Shown here in pieces: positions 27,088-35,898 of a stretch of 64,000 nucleotides of DNA (position 1 is the stretch's first letter; each line of letters starts with the position of its first letter). The position numbers and the translations under genes are program-made. The stretch lies in contig JBPOFK010000009.1 of assembly GCA_051252095.1 (NCBI GenBank), forward strand, positions 1 to 64,000, given 5' to 3'. The DNA is from GCA-2401735 sp051252095 (GTDB taxonomy: Bacteria > Pseudomonadota > Gammaproteobacteria > Burkholderiales > Methylophilaceae). The notes beneath the pieces were generated by a model, which saw only the letters and a list, made by a program, of their open reading frames with translations, did not search any database and had not been told where the DNA came from.

Positions 27088-28431
27088 ATGAGCTTAAGGT
27101 TACGGTTAAATTTAATCATTACTTTGTTGATGCTGCTATTTATGTTGGCAGTAGGTTTTATTTTGATAAAAGCCGCTAAATCATCAACACAAGAGAGTGT
27201 AGAAGCCGCTACGCACGTAACGACACAATTGCTAGATGCTGTTATTTTAAGCTCTGCCAGTAATTTGGATTTAGGCTATACCAATGGGGTGATGCGACGC
27301 TTTTTAGAGCAGCTAGGTCGTGTTAGAAGCAATGAAATTTATTTATATGACTTTCGTAATCAAGTGGTGTATAAATCACCGAAACCTGAGTATCGGTCTG
27401 ACGTAAAACCGCCGCAATGGTTTTACGACATGTTGGATCCGAAAGCAGAGCCTGTGATGCGATTTATTCGGTTAGGGAAGCTGGGTAAGCTAGAAGTTAG
27501 GCCTAACCCAAGTGGTACAATTCGTGAGTCCTGGGCCAAGATGCAAAATTTATTTTGGATATGGCTGGGCTTTTTTATTGCTTTGAATGTTGGCGTATAT
27601 TGGATGTTGGGCCGATTACTTAAACCATTACACCCAATACTCAAGATGATTAATCAGCTTGAACAAGGAGATTTAAGCGCGCGGTTACCACATTTTAAAT
27701 CCCCTGAGTTTGAAAAGATTGGCCACAGTCTTAACCGGATGGCACAGTCTTTAGCTGTTGAGCGAGAGTTGGAAGAAAGTCGACAGCTTACCCACTTGAT
27801 TCAAAAGCACATAGAAGATGAGCGTCGCAGTTTAGCAAGAGAGTTGCATGATGAATTAGGTCAGTATGTTACAGCGATTAAAACATTTGCAGTTACCATC
27901 GCTAACAAAACAAAAGAAAAAGCGCCGGAAGTAGAGGCAAGTGCGCAAACGATTGTTGCAGCAGCAAACCACATCTACGATGGCATGCACAATATTATCA
28001 AGCAGCTAAGACCTGGGTCCTTAGATAATTTGGGGTTAACGGAAACATTAAAAGATTTGGCTAACTCGGTGCAAGAGCAGTATCAAAACTTAAATGTAAA
28101 ATTAAGTCTGGCAGGCGCTTTGAATGAGCTGGGCGAGACAATTAATATTAATATCTATCGAATTGTTCAAGAGTCCATTAACAATGCCATTAAACATGCT
28201 GAGGCAACTGAGTTGACTATTGATTTAAGCATTGTAGGCGATGACACACTTCAGCTCATCATTGTAGATAACGGCAAGGGAATGGACATTGATGCGGTCG
28301 ATCAAACAAATCACTTTGGATTATTAGGGATTCGTGAACGTGTGCAAGGATTGCATGGGAGCTTTAAGGTTGATTCTGAGTTGGGTAAGGGAACGAATAT
28401 TATGATAACAATACCAAAAGCTATGAATTGA
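27088..28431 (+). CDS. NarX/LiaS-type sensor histidine kinase
   Basis: A 447-aa membrane kinase with helix 1 at residues 9-29, a periplasmic segment of about 125 residues, helix 2 near 155-177, HAMP (LKPLHPILKMINQLEQGD), a HisKA_3 dimer domain with His254 (RSLARELHDELGQY) and a HATPase domain (NAIKHAEAT, DNGKGMD, GLLGIRERVQGLHG). This is the NarX/UhpB/LiaS class that phosphorylates LuxR-type regulators. ATG 27088 directly follows a TTG that the longer frame would use. The regulator gene starts 11 bp after its stop. The signal is unknown. Confidence 0.88.
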   Translation: MSLRLRLNLIITLLMLLFMLAVGFILIKAAKSSTQESVEAATHVTTQLLDAVILSSASNLDLGYTNGVMRRFLEQLGRVRSNEIYLYDFRNQVVYKSPKPEYRSDVKPPQWFYDMLDPKAEPVMRFIRLGKLGKLEVRPNPSGTIRESWAKMQNLFWIWLGFFIALNVGVYWMLGRLLKPLHPILKMINQLEQGDLSARLPHFKSPEFEKIGHSLNRMAQSLAVERELEESRQLTHLIQKHIEDERRSLARELHDELGQYVTAIKTFAVTIANKTKEKAPEVEASAQTIVAAANHIYDGMHNIIKQLRPGSLDNLGLTETLKDLANSVQEQYQNLNVKLSLAGALNELGETININIYRIVQESINNAIKHAEATELTIDLSIVGDDTLQLIIVDNGKGMDIDAVDQTNHFGLLGIRERVQGLHGSFKVDSELGKGTNIMITIPKAMN

Positions 28432-28442
28432 GGGATGCGGGA

Positions 28443-29081
28443 ATGAGTCAAATAAAAGTCATGTTAGTGGATGATCATGCGGTAGTGCGAATGGGCTTCA
28501 AAATGTTGTTAGAAACATCAGATGACATTAAAGTCATTACTGAAGCAGAGAACGGGGAAGAAGCGATTAAAGCCTATATGGAACACAAGCCAGATGTGAT
28601 TGTGATGGATATTACCATGCCGGGCATGGGCGGTATGGAAGCAATAGAGCGTATTCTGAATAAAGAGCCATCAGCAAAAATCTTGGTACTTTCCGCTCAT
28701 GAAGATTCCGTGCACCCAAAACGTGTTCTCAATGCGGGTGCAAAGGGATATGTGACCAAACGCAGTGCAGCAGAAGAACTGATTAAAGCGATCCGTGCAG
28801 TGGCATCAGGCAAAAAATACATTGAAGCTACGGTGGCACAACAAATGGCAATTCAACAACTATCAGGTGAGCAAAACCCTGTAGATGTGCTTAGTGAACG
28901 TGAGTTTGAAGTCTTTATGTCGCTCGCAAAGGGCAAGACGACGAATGAAATTGCTGAAACCTTGTTTCTAAGTCCGCGCACTGTAGGTACGCATTTATAT
29001 AATATTAAACAAAAGTTGAATGCAAATAATTCTGCTGAAATTGCCTTGATTGCTATGCGCAGTGGCTTGATTGATCCATAA
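28443..29081 (+). CDS. NarL/FixJ-family response regulator
   Basis: Receiver domain with DD at residues 9-10 and phospho-acceptor Asp56 (VIVMDITMPGMGG), followed by a LuxR-type helix-turn-helix near the C-terminus (LSEREFEVFMSLAKGKTTNE, then SPRTVGTHLYNIKQKL). It is 212 aa from ATG 28443, which has GAGGG upstream; a TTG at 28428 overlapping the kinase stop is the alternative. Paired with the upstream kinase. No target site is obvious. Confidence 0.9.
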   Translation: MSQIKVMLVDDHAVVRMGFKMLLETSDDIKVITEAENGEEAIKAYMEHKPDVIVMDITMPGMGGMEAIERILNKEPSAKILVLSAHEDSVHPKRVLNAGAKGYVTKRSAAEELIKAIRAVASGKKYIEATVAQQMAIQQLSGEQNPVDVLSEREFEVFMSLAKGKTTNEIAETLFLSPRTVGTHLYNIKQKLNANNSAEIALIAMRSGLIDP

Positions 29082-29125
29082 TTTAAGCGTACATAACCGT
29101 TTTAAGTTTACTTACAATTCAATCA

Positions 29126-29779
29126 TCATTCTCTGGTATCCATTGCTTGGTGCAGTTTTTGTTGATTATCTTGATAGCGCGCAATATTGATATCACCGAT
29201 ATTCGCCAATTCTACGGTGGTCATTGATCCACTAATTGGTTTGCCTAAAGTTGGCGGAATGATAAAGGTAATTGGTGTTTGGGTATCTATCACTACACCT
29301 GTGGCTGCATGCCAATTGTGCCATTCTTCTTGATTAGGCATGTTTAAAGCACCTATCATTTTTGCCTTTTCAAATAGCATTGTTTTTTCTTGACCAATTA
29401 TTATATTGAATACCTTTACGCGCACCAGCGCAGAGGCACGAATGATTTGAAGCGGCTTCTCAATCGTCGCTTTATTCATTTCCTGTGGCTGTGGATTCGC
29501 TTTCCTGAATCCTGTTCGGCTGATGGCCAATGCTAAGTCATTAGGTGGTCTGTTAGCCAGCGTTATACTTTGCTTGGGTTTAATTGGTGTATTTTCATTA
29601 ACGTCCATGGCGTTTGCAATTGCATTGTCTGCAACACTGGTTGCAATGGAGCGAACTAGCTGTTGCGCTATTGTGCCTCCTAAACAACCACTTAAGAGTA
29701 AAAAAGCACCACCAAGCATCACATAACGTGCGGCTTTAAGTTTTCTTATATAACTATTAGTTGTAACAGGTTTAATCAT
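29126..29779 (-). CDS. Hypothetical lipoprotein
   Basis: A 217-aa predicted lipoprotein with a long basic n-region, hydrophobic core MLGGAFLLLSGC and lipobox Cys32. No family recognised. The mature part starts with an Ala-rich helix (VRSIATSVADNAIANAM), then a Pro-rich linker, and two beta-rich segments. It is convergent with the response regulator gene (44-bp gap) and has its own upstream region. Probably an inner- or outer-membrane-anchored periplasmic protein. Confidence 0.75.
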   Translation of the reverse strand: MIKPVTTNSYIRKLKAARYVMLGGAFLLLSGCLGGTIAQQLVRSIATSVADNAIANAMDVNENTPIKPKQSITLANRPPNDLALAISRTGFRKANPQPQEMNKATIEKPLQIIRASALVRVKVFNIIIGQEKTMLFEKAKMIGALNMPNQEEWHNWHAATGVVIDTQTPITFIIPPTLGKPISGSMTTVELANIGDINIARYQDNQQKLHQAMDTRE

Positions 29780-29873
29780 TAAAACTAATCCTGCGTTTTT
29801 AACGGCGAATCACCAGATTACTGCTAACTGTTTGTCATGTCTAGTGTTTTTTTGATTTGAAAGTTGGTATTTC

Positions 29874-30752
29874 TTATTTTATTGGCTGGGTGGCATCAAT
29901 ACTGATGATGCCGCCTGTGATAATCAGTCCTATGGCTAGCCATTCTGATGCTGATAAATGTTCACCCCAGAATAGCATGCCAAAAAAACTTGAAATGACG
30001 ACAGTTGCATAGCTTAAGCTAGCTACGCTGAGTGTTTTTCCAGTACGGTAAGCACGTGTTAGCGCGAGCTGTGCAATAGTGGCAGATACGCCTAAGCCAA
30101 TCAAGACTGACAAATCTTGCCACTCAATTGGCGTTATTTTGTCAAATAACATCCAAATTCCGGCGCCAATCGTTGAAATAAATGTGAAATAGAATACTGT
30201 CCGCCAATCAGGTTCGTGCAAATTACCCAGTTGTTTGACGTGTAGATAAGCAAGGCCGGCGCCAACACCTGAGCATAAGCCCATTAAGCCAGCAATCAGG
30301 TCTTTTGAAGCAAAGCTTGGTTTAAGCAGTAATACAACACCAACAAAGCTAAGCATTAATGCTAGGTAGAGTATTTTTTTAGGCTGTTCATGCAACATAA
30401 AGGGCATGAAGGCAGCTAGAAAAAGTGGTGATGTATAGTTGAGTGTGATCGCTGTAGCCAAGGGTAGGTGTGCAATCGCATAAAAAAACATTAATAGCGC
30501 GGTAAACCCAAGCAAAGCCCGAGAAAGTTGCTTGTTAACGTATTGCGTTTTTACGGGTAAACGCTTAATGCAGATTGTGATTAGGATGATTATAAAGCCA
30601 AAAAGCGACCGATAAAACACCAGTTCTGCGCTTGAGAATTTGCTTGAACCTACTTTTACTAATGCGCCCATAATGGCAAAGCCAAGCGCGGCGACCAACA
30701 TCCATAAGCTGCCATATTTAGTTGATGGTATAGATTGTGCTTTGCTAGTCAT
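29874..30752 (-). CDS. EamA/DMT-family transporter
   Basis: A 292-aa protein with about ten hydrophobic helices in two repeated EamA domains (GSLWMLVAALGFAIMGALVK start; second repeat starts near SKDLIAGLMGLCSGVGAGLAY). Drug/metabolite transporter family exporters carry amino acids, nucleotides or other small molecules; the cargo is unknown. Its end lies 94 bp after the lipoprotein start region. It is divergent from the DUF898 gene, with a pair of palindromes between. Confidence 0.88.
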   Translation of the reverse strand: MTSKAQSIPSTKYGSLWMLVAALGFAIMGALVKVGSSKFSSAELVFYRSLFGFIIILITICIKRLPVKTQYVNKQLSRALLGFTALLMFFYAIAHLPLATAITLNYTSPLFLAAFMPFMLHEQPKKILYLALMLSFVGVVLLLKPSFASKDLIAGLMGLCSGVGAGLAYLHVKQLGNLHEPDWRTVFYFTFISTIGAGIWMLFDKITPIEWQDLSVLIGLGVSATIAQLALTRAYRTGKTLSVASLSYATVVISSFFGMLFWGEHLSASEWLAIGLIITGGIISIDATQPIK

Positions 30753-30821
30753 CGTGTTTAATAAACCGTTACGTGTGGCATAAAAGAGTCAAGCGACTAA
30801 TAGCTAACGATAATCAGCTTC

Positions 30822-30869
30822 CAATATTGTACAAAGCTCGCATTTTAACAGCTTGTTTTAGCAATATTG
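30822..30869. promoter_or_regulatory. Paired CAATATTG palindromes in divergent region
   Basis: The self-complementary octamer CAATATTG occurs at 30822-30829 and again at 30862-30869, exactly 40 bp apart. The flanking bases make a 9-bp inverted repeat (CCAATATTG ... CAATATTGG). The region lies between the divergent EamA and DUF898 genes, so it may be an operator for a dimeric repressor or a hairpin. No regulator is identified. Confidence 0.4.
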
Positions 30870-30945
30870 GCTTCGATGTGTTGAAATGAATGCTAATTTG
30901 GTTAAACTAGCCACGCATTGATAACAATAAACAAAAGGGAGTGCT

Positions 30946-32268
30946 ATGAGCGAAATAAAAACAACGCAAGTCGAATTTACAGGCAAAGCATCAGAGTATT
31001 TTGGTATTTGGATTGTAAATTTACTGCTGTCCTTATTAACATTAGGTATTTACTCTGCCTGGGCAAAGGTGAGGCGGAAAAAGTACTTTTATCAGAATAC
31101 ACAAATAGATAAAGTTGGCTTTGATTATCATGCCAAGCCAATCAATATCCTAAAAGGCCGTTTGATTGCTTTTGCTTTCTTTATGGCTTATGCATTTGGT
31201 GGAGAGCTTAACCTGTTTATTCCAATGTTGGCTGTCATCGTGTTTGTGTTGGCTTTGCCTTGGCTGGTTGTGCGTGCTTCAATTTTTAATGCACGTAATA
31301 GTAGCCATCGGGGATTGCGATTTGATTTTGTAGGCAAGGTCGGAGAGGCTGTAAAGGTATACCTATTGATGCCAGCTGTTGCTGTGTTGAGCTTGTATCT
31401 AGCTTGGCCTTATGTAGATCATATGCGCAATAAATTTATGGTTAGTCATCATCAGTTTGGTCTGAGCAGCTTTGATTTTAAGGCGAAAGTCAGTAGCTTT
31501 TATAAGGTGTATGCCATTGTTCTTATTATTCCTTTTATCATCGGTATACTGGCTGCTATTGCAATTCCAGCATACAAAGCCTACTTGGAAAAAGCAGAGA
31601 AAGCAGTCCAGCAATCTAGTTTTGGCGTGCCATTTGCAGTTGGCTTTGCAGAAACTGAAAATAATCATCAATTTGTATTAGCGGAAAATACTGTTGAGCA
31701 AGAGCCGTATCGAGTAGAGCGCATCTATTCTGAGGATGAAGATTTAGATGAGCAGTTTGATAATCAAGAGCAATTGACGCCTAATGGCAGTGTCGGTGTT
31801 GAATCAGAAAAAACATTTGAAGAAATAATCGAAGAAACCCAGCGTGAACGACAACAATCACGCGAAAAAATGATAACAGATATATTGAAGGCGCCTACCA
31901 AAATAATGCTAGGACTTGGATTTGTGCTGGCTTACCTTGTCGTTATTTTTGCATTCGTTGCGTATTTTAAGTCACGTATCGGTAATTTGGTTTGGAACAA
32001 TACGAGCTTGGATAGCATTTCTTTCAAGAGTACGCTACGAGCACGTGATTATTTATGGATTTATGTCACCAATATTATCGCCATTGCGCTGACATTTGGG
32101 CTGGCAACACCTTGGGCACAAATCCGATTAGCAAGGTACCGTGCGTCAAAATTACAAATTGTTGGAGATGTCGATTTTGATAAGTTTGTTGGTGATAAAA
32201 AAGCGGAAGTTAAAGCAACTGGTGAGGAAATTGCAGATTTCTTTGATGTTGACTTTTCCTTTGGGTAG
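30946..32268 (+). CDS. YjgN/DUF898-family membrane protein with pilin-like helix
   Basis: A 440-aa membrane protein. Two DUF898-type blocks are seen: the N-terminal FTGKASEYFGIWIVNLLLS and a C-terminal FKSTLRARDYLWIYVTN segment with the family LxTPWAxIRxARYRA motif. Between them, residues 198-210 read IIGILAAIAIPAY, identical to the core of type IV pilin N-terminal helices, followed by YLEKAEKA and then a strongly acidic linker (about residues 228-300). GGGAG upstream supports the ATG. The M48 peptidase starts 6 bp after the stop, so they are one operon. Function of DUF898 is unknown. Confidence 0.85.
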   Translation: MSEIKTTQVEFTGKASEYFGIWIVNLLLSLLTLGIYSAWAKVRRKKYFYQNTQIDKVGFDYHAKPINILKGRLIAFAFFMAYAFGGELNLFIPMLAVIVFVLALPWLVVRASIFNARNSSHRGLRFDFVGKVGEAVKVYLLMPAVAVLSLYLAWPYVDHMRNKFMVSHHQFGLSSFDFKAKVSSFYKVYAIVLIIPFIIGILAAIAIPAYKAYLEKAEKAVQQSSFGVPFAVGFAETENNHQFVLAENTVEQEPYRVERIYSEDEDLDEQFDNQEQLTPNGSVGVESEKTFEEIIEETQRERQQSREKMITDILKAPTKIMLGLGFVLAYLVVIFAFVAYFKSRIGNLVWNNTSLDSISFKSTLRARDYLWIYVTNIIAIALTFGLATPWAQIRLARYRASKLQIVGDVDFDKFVGDKKAEVKATGEEIADFFDVDFSFG

Positions 32269-32274
32269 AAGCGA

Positions 32275-33339
32275 GTGTTTCAGGCAATATTTTTTGATGG
32301 TTTAACAGCACGTTCCCAGTCTGTATGGGTTGAGGTATACGACAACAGTATCGAGGTTGTTAGTGGAGCTGGTAATAAAGTTTACAAGCTTGCTGAACTA
32401 AACGTGCAAGCAAAACTAGGCGCGACAAAGCGTTTAATTGACTTGCCAGATGGCGCAAGGCTGGAGGCAAACGATATTGCAGAACTGGAAGCTGCGATTC
32501 CGTCAAAAAAAGCCAGCTTTTGGTCCTTACTCCATTACTTAGAAAACCACCTTGGGTGGGTGGTTGTTGCCTTATTCTTGACAGTGTTTACAGGCTGGGC
32601 ATTTATACAGCATGGTGTACCAAAACTTGCTGAGGTGGTAGCCAATGCCACACCACCAAGCATGGAGCTTAAACTTGGCGAGCAAGTGCTGAAAGGCTTG
32701 GATCATAAGCTAGGCTATTTTTCACCAAGTAAAATCAAGCAGGCACAACAGGCTAAAATCAAAATGGCGCTGCATGACTTATGTCAAGCAAATGATTGCC
32801 CGGAATATCGCTTGGAATTTAGAGATGGCGGTGTCATCGGTGCGAATGCTTTTGCATTACCTGGTGGCATCATGGTGGTCACTGACGGTTTAATTAAACT
32901 GGCAAAAAATAATACTGAAATTGTCGCTGTGTTGGCTCATGAATTAGGACATGTAAAAAAGCGCCATGCATTTAGGCAAAGTATTCAAGGTACGTTATCT
33001 GGATTGATTCTGGCGGCGGCAACAGGCGATGTGAGCTCTATGGCTTCTGGATTACCTACCGTATTAGTGCAGATGCAATATTCTAGAAAGCATGAACTAG
33101 AGGCTGATGCTTTTGCGCTAAAGGCGATGCAAACATCATGTTTGCCACCAAGCGCATTCGCAGAAATGTTATTTAGACTGCAAAATCAACCGCTTGGGAA
33201 AAATGCCGATCGAAAAAGTGAGCAGGAAAAAGAGCTGCCTAAAGACAATCATGATGACCCCATAAGCGATATGCTATCTACCCATCCTAATACCATTGAG
33301 CGAATAAGACCTTTCATGGAAGCAAAGCCTAGTTGTTAA
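32275..33339 (+). CDS. M48-family metallopeptidase
   Basis: A 354-aa membrane-anchored zinc peptidase. It has one membrane helix near residues 91-113 (WVVVALFLTVFTGWAFI), then the M48 domain with zinc motif HELGH (His222 to His226) and the third ligand Glu in RKHELEADAFAL near residue 275. This is like BepA/LoiP/YcaL-type proteins that clean up faulty outer-membrane proteins, though an N-terminal region of 90 residues differs from those. Starts at GTG 32275. It is coupled to the DUF898 gene upstream. Confidence 0.9.
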   Translation: MFQAIFFDGLTARSQSVWVEVYDNSIEVVSGAGNKVYKLAELNVQAKLGATKRLIDLPDGARLEANDIAELEAAIPSKKASFWSLLHYLENHLGWVVVALFLTVFTGWAFIQHGVPKLAEVVANATPPSMELKLGEQVLKGLDHKLGYFSPSKIKQAQQAKIKMALHDLCQANDCPEYRLEFRDGGVIGANAFALPGGIMVVTDGLIKLAKNNTEIVAVLAHELGHVKKRHAFRQSIQGTLSGLILAAATGDVSSMASGLPTVLVQMQYSRKHELEADAFALKAMQTSCLPPSAFAEMLFRLQNQPLGKNADRKSEQEKELPKDNHDDPISDMLSTHPNTIERIRPFMEAKPSC

Positions 33340-33428
33340 GCCTCAGATAATGGCTTGAAATCTTGCATAAAACACACTTTTGCTTTAATCTAACACTACC
33401 GAAAAGACAAAATCTAGGCGGATTCACG

Positions 33429-33584
33429 ATGAAAGAAACATTGGTACCAAGAAGACATGCGCGTATCGCAACAAAAGTTGCTGAACGTAAGGACAGAAAA
33501 AAAGTTTATGCACTGGCAGTTGCAACTTTTATGATGTTGATTATCGTGAGCGAAGGGCTTCGATTGGCGGTGCAAAGCTTGTAG
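33429..33584 (+). CDS. Small membrane protein, 51 aa
   Basis: A 51-residue protein: a very basic N-terminal half (VPRRHARIATKVAERKDRKK) followed by one membrane helix (YALAVATFMMLIIVSEGL). ATG 33429 is preceded by AGGCGGA; a longer reading from 33363 lacks a ribosome site. A strong terminator follows 17 bp after the stop, which supports a real gene unit. I know no family for it. Confidence 0.6.
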   Translation: MKETLVPRRHARIATKVAERKDRKKVYALAVATFMMLIIVSEGLRLAVQSL

Positions 33585-33600
33585 CTTTGGTGAAGCTGTA

Positions 33601-33625
33601 ACGGCGGCCTTAGCCGCCGTTTTTG
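33601..33625 (+). terminator. Intrinsic terminator after the 51-aa gene
   Basis: An 8-bp GC-rich stem (ACGGCGGC, 33601-33608, with GCCGCCGT, 33613-33620), a 4-nt loop and a T run give a clear rho-independent terminator. Confidence 0.92.
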
Positions 33626-33657
33626 TTTTATAAGCACGAGGTAGACAAGGGCTAAAG

Positions 33658-33683
33658 CAATGTTATTAAACATTGTTTTTTTT
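33658..33683 (+). terminator. Second terminator or attenuator upstream of argD
   Basis: A perfect 7-bp stem (CAATGTT, 33658-33664, with AACATTG, 33669-33675), loop ATTA, then eight T. It ends 24 bp before the argD ATG, leaving little room for a promoter between. It may be a backup terminator for the upstream gene or an attenuator of argD. Confidence 0.75.
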
Positions 33684-33707
33684 AATTTTAGGTGTTAATG
33701 GAATGAT

Positions 33708-34892
33708 ATGTCGCAACATTTAATGAACACATATGGCAGACTCCCAGTTACTTTTACAAAAGGAAAGGGCGTTTGGTTATGGGATGACCAAGGGGATCAG
33801 TATATTGATGCACTTTCTGGCATTGCTGTTACAGGCTTGGGGCATTCACACCCGGATTTGGTGAATGCAATTAGTAACCAAGCTGCCAATCTGATGCATG
33901 TATCTAATATGTATCATATTGCAGAGCAGGAGCAACTTGCCAATAAGCTGGCTGAAATTTCAGGGATGGACAAAGTTTTTTTCTGCAACTCAGGGTGTGA
34001 AGCGAATGAGGCTTCGATTAAGTTGGCACGCTTACATGCACACAATAAAGGCATTAAAAACCCAGAAATTATCGTGATGGAGCAATCCTTTCATGGACGA
34101 ACTTTAGCAACGCTTTCTGCAACCGGTAGTCGCAAAGCGCAAGCAGGTTTTGAACCGTTAGTGAGTGGGTTCATTCGTGTTCCTTTCGACGACCTCGAAG
34201 CCGTGAAGCAGGTGGCTGAACGTAAGAATAGTGTTGTGGCAGTATTGGTAGAGCCTGTACAAGGTGAGGGCGGCGTGCATGTCCCAGCCGATATAAAAGC
34301 GTATTTGCAAGGTTTACGGCGCATTTGTGATGAGCATGAATGGCTTTTAATGCTGGATGAGGTGCAAAGCGGCATTGGCCGGACTGGTACATGGTTTGCA
34401 TTTCAGCATACAGACATCACACCAGATGTAATGTCTTTAGCAAAAGGGTTGGGTTCAGGCTTGCCAATAGGCGCATGTCTTGCAAAAGGGCTTGCTGCAG
34501 AGGTTTTTGTACCAGGAAAGCATGGATCGACTTTTGGCGGCAATCCACTTGCAACAAAAGTAGGCCTTACAACACTGGACATCATTTCTCGAGATAAATT
34601 ACGTGAAAATGCAGAATTGATGGGCGACTTTATTCATGAGCAAATTGCAAAAGCATTTGCAGGCAATGATGCGATTGTGAATGTGCGGCATGCAGGCCTG
34701 ATGATTGGTATTGAACTTGATAGGCCTTGTACAGACCTGGTCAAAATGGCCTTAGCAAATAAGCTTTTGATTAATGTAACAGCAGAAAAAGTCATTCGCT
34801 TACTGCCGCCATTGGTTATCAATAAAGAAGAGGCGCAAGAGCTAGTCAATCGTTTGGTGCCAGTGATAGAGAATTTTTTACAAGCAGCCTAA
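33708..34892 (+). CDS. argD: Acetylornithine aminotransferase
   Basis: PLP-dependent class III aminotransferase of 394 aa that makes N-acetylornithine from the semialdehyde in arginine synthesis (may also serve the lysine pathway). It has NSGCEANEASIKLAR, FHGRTLATLSATG, LLMLDEVQSGIGRTG and the PLP lysine Lys246 in SLAKGLGSGLPIGA. ATG is preceded by GGA. The Arg partners argF and argG follow directly (17-bp gap to argF), which settles the specific role. Confidence 0.94.
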   Translation: MSQHLMNTYGRLPVTFTKGKGVWLWDDQGDQYIDALSGIAVTGLGHSHPDLVNAISNQAANLMHVSNMYHIAEQEQLANKLAEISGMDKVFFCNSGCEANEASIKLARLHAHNKGIKNPEIIVMEQSFHGRTLATLSATGSRKAQAGFEPLVSGFIRVPFDDLEAVKQVAERKNSVVAVLVEPVQGEGGVHVPADIKAYLQGLRRICDEHEWLLMLDEVQSGIGRTGTWFAFQHTDITPDVMSLAKGLGSGLPIGACLAKGLAAEVFVPGKHGSTFGGNPLATKVGLTTLDIISRDKLRENAELMGDFIHEQIAKAFAGNDAIVNVRHAGLMIGIELDRPCTDLVKMALANKLLINVTAEKVIRLLPPLVINKEEAQELVNRLVPVIENFLQAA

Positions 34893-34909
34893 TAGAATGT
34901 CCAATAACC

Positions 34910-35839
34910 ATGAGCATTAAACATTTTTTGCAATTCAATGATCTTACGGGTGGTGAGATTAATTATATATTTGAGCGAGCTGCGTGGATAAAAGCACAGT
35001 TTAAAGGCTATAAAAAATACTGGCCGTTAGAAGATCGCACATTAGTGATGATTTTTGAAAAAGCCAGTACACGGACACGTCTCTCTTTTGAGGCAGGCAT
35101 GCATCAATTAGGCGGCGCTGCGATTTATTTAAATACGCGTGATTCTCAGTTAGGGCGCGGGGAGCCAGTTGAAGATGCAGCGCAAGTGATCTCTCGGATG
35201 AGTGACTTAGTGATGATACGGACTTTTGAACAAAGCATCATTGAACGTTTTGCTGCAAACTCAAGAGTGCCGGTGATTAATGGGTTGACCAATGAATATC
35301 ATCCATGTCAGATCCTGGCGGATATATTCACTTATATTGAGCACAGAGGTTCAATTCAAGGGAAAACGGTTACATGGATTGGCGATTCAAACAATATGTG
35401 TAATACCTGGTTGCAGGCAGCAGAAGTACTTGATTTTAATATGCATGTCTCCACTCCGCCTGAGTATGAAGTGGAACCCGAGCGTGCAAATTTATATGGC
35501 ACAGATAATTTTGAAGAATTTAAAGACCCAATGGATGCTGCAAAAGGTGCAGATTTGGTCACCACCGATGTATGGACCAGTATGGGATTTGAAGCGGAAA
35601 ATGAAGAGCGCCGTAAAGATTTTGCAGATTGGCAGGTGGATACTGACATGATGAAAGTAGCAAAATCAGATGCTTTGTTTATGCATTGTTTGCCAGCGCA
35701 CCGTGGTGAAGAGGTTAGTGCAGATGTGATTGATGGCCCGAATTCAGTGGTGTGGGAAGAGGCAGAAAACCGCCTTCATGTGCAAAAAGCGTTAATGGAG
35801 TATTTGCTACTTGGCAAGATAGAGTCTGACAAGAAATAG
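34910..35839 (+). CDS. argF: Ornithine carbamoyltransferase
   Basis: Makes citrulline from ornithine and carbamoyl phosphate. 309 aa, with carbamoyl-phosphate motif STRTRLSFE near residues 53-61, HPCQILAD near 128 and the ornithine loop HCLPAHRGEEV near 262-272. The C-terminus reads LLLGKIESDKK. A second, diverged copy of the last 20 or so codons lies 60 bp downstream, just before argG (see that entry), so the present 3' end may be the result of recombination. Confidence 0.96.
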   Translation: MSIKHFLQFNDLTGGEINYIFERAAWIKAQFKGYKKYWPLEDRTLVMIFEKASTRTRLSFEAGMHQLGGAAIYLNTRDSQLGRGEPVEDAAQVISRMSDLVMIRTFEQSIIERFAANSRVPVINGLTNEYHPCQILADIFTYIEHRGSIQGKTVTWIGDSNNMCNTWLQAAEVLDFNMHVSTPPEYEVEPERANLYGTDNFEEFKDPMDAAKGADLVTTDVWTSMGFEAENEERRKDFADWQVDTDMMKVAKSDALFMHCLPAHRGEEVSADVIDGPNSVVWEEAENRLHVQKALMEYLLLGKIESDKK

Positions 35840-35849
35840 CAAGTAAGGC

Positions 35850-35896
35850 GGTTTCGGCGTAGGCTAACCTTTAGGTTAAGCGCAGCGGCCGAAGCC
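35850..35896. repeat. Imperfect palindromic element (REP/terminator-like)
   Basis: A 47-bp imperfect palindrome. The outer arms GGTTTCGGC (35850-35858) and GCCGAAGCC (35888-35896) pair apart from one T-G. The inner arms TAACCT (35865-35870) and AGGTTA (35873-35878) form the tip. It begins 10 bp after the argF stop and is followed by AAAAC, not a T run. It resembles short palindromic repeats scattered in proteobacterial intergenic regions; I see no second good copy in this window. Confidence 0.6.
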
Positions 35897-35898
35897 AA

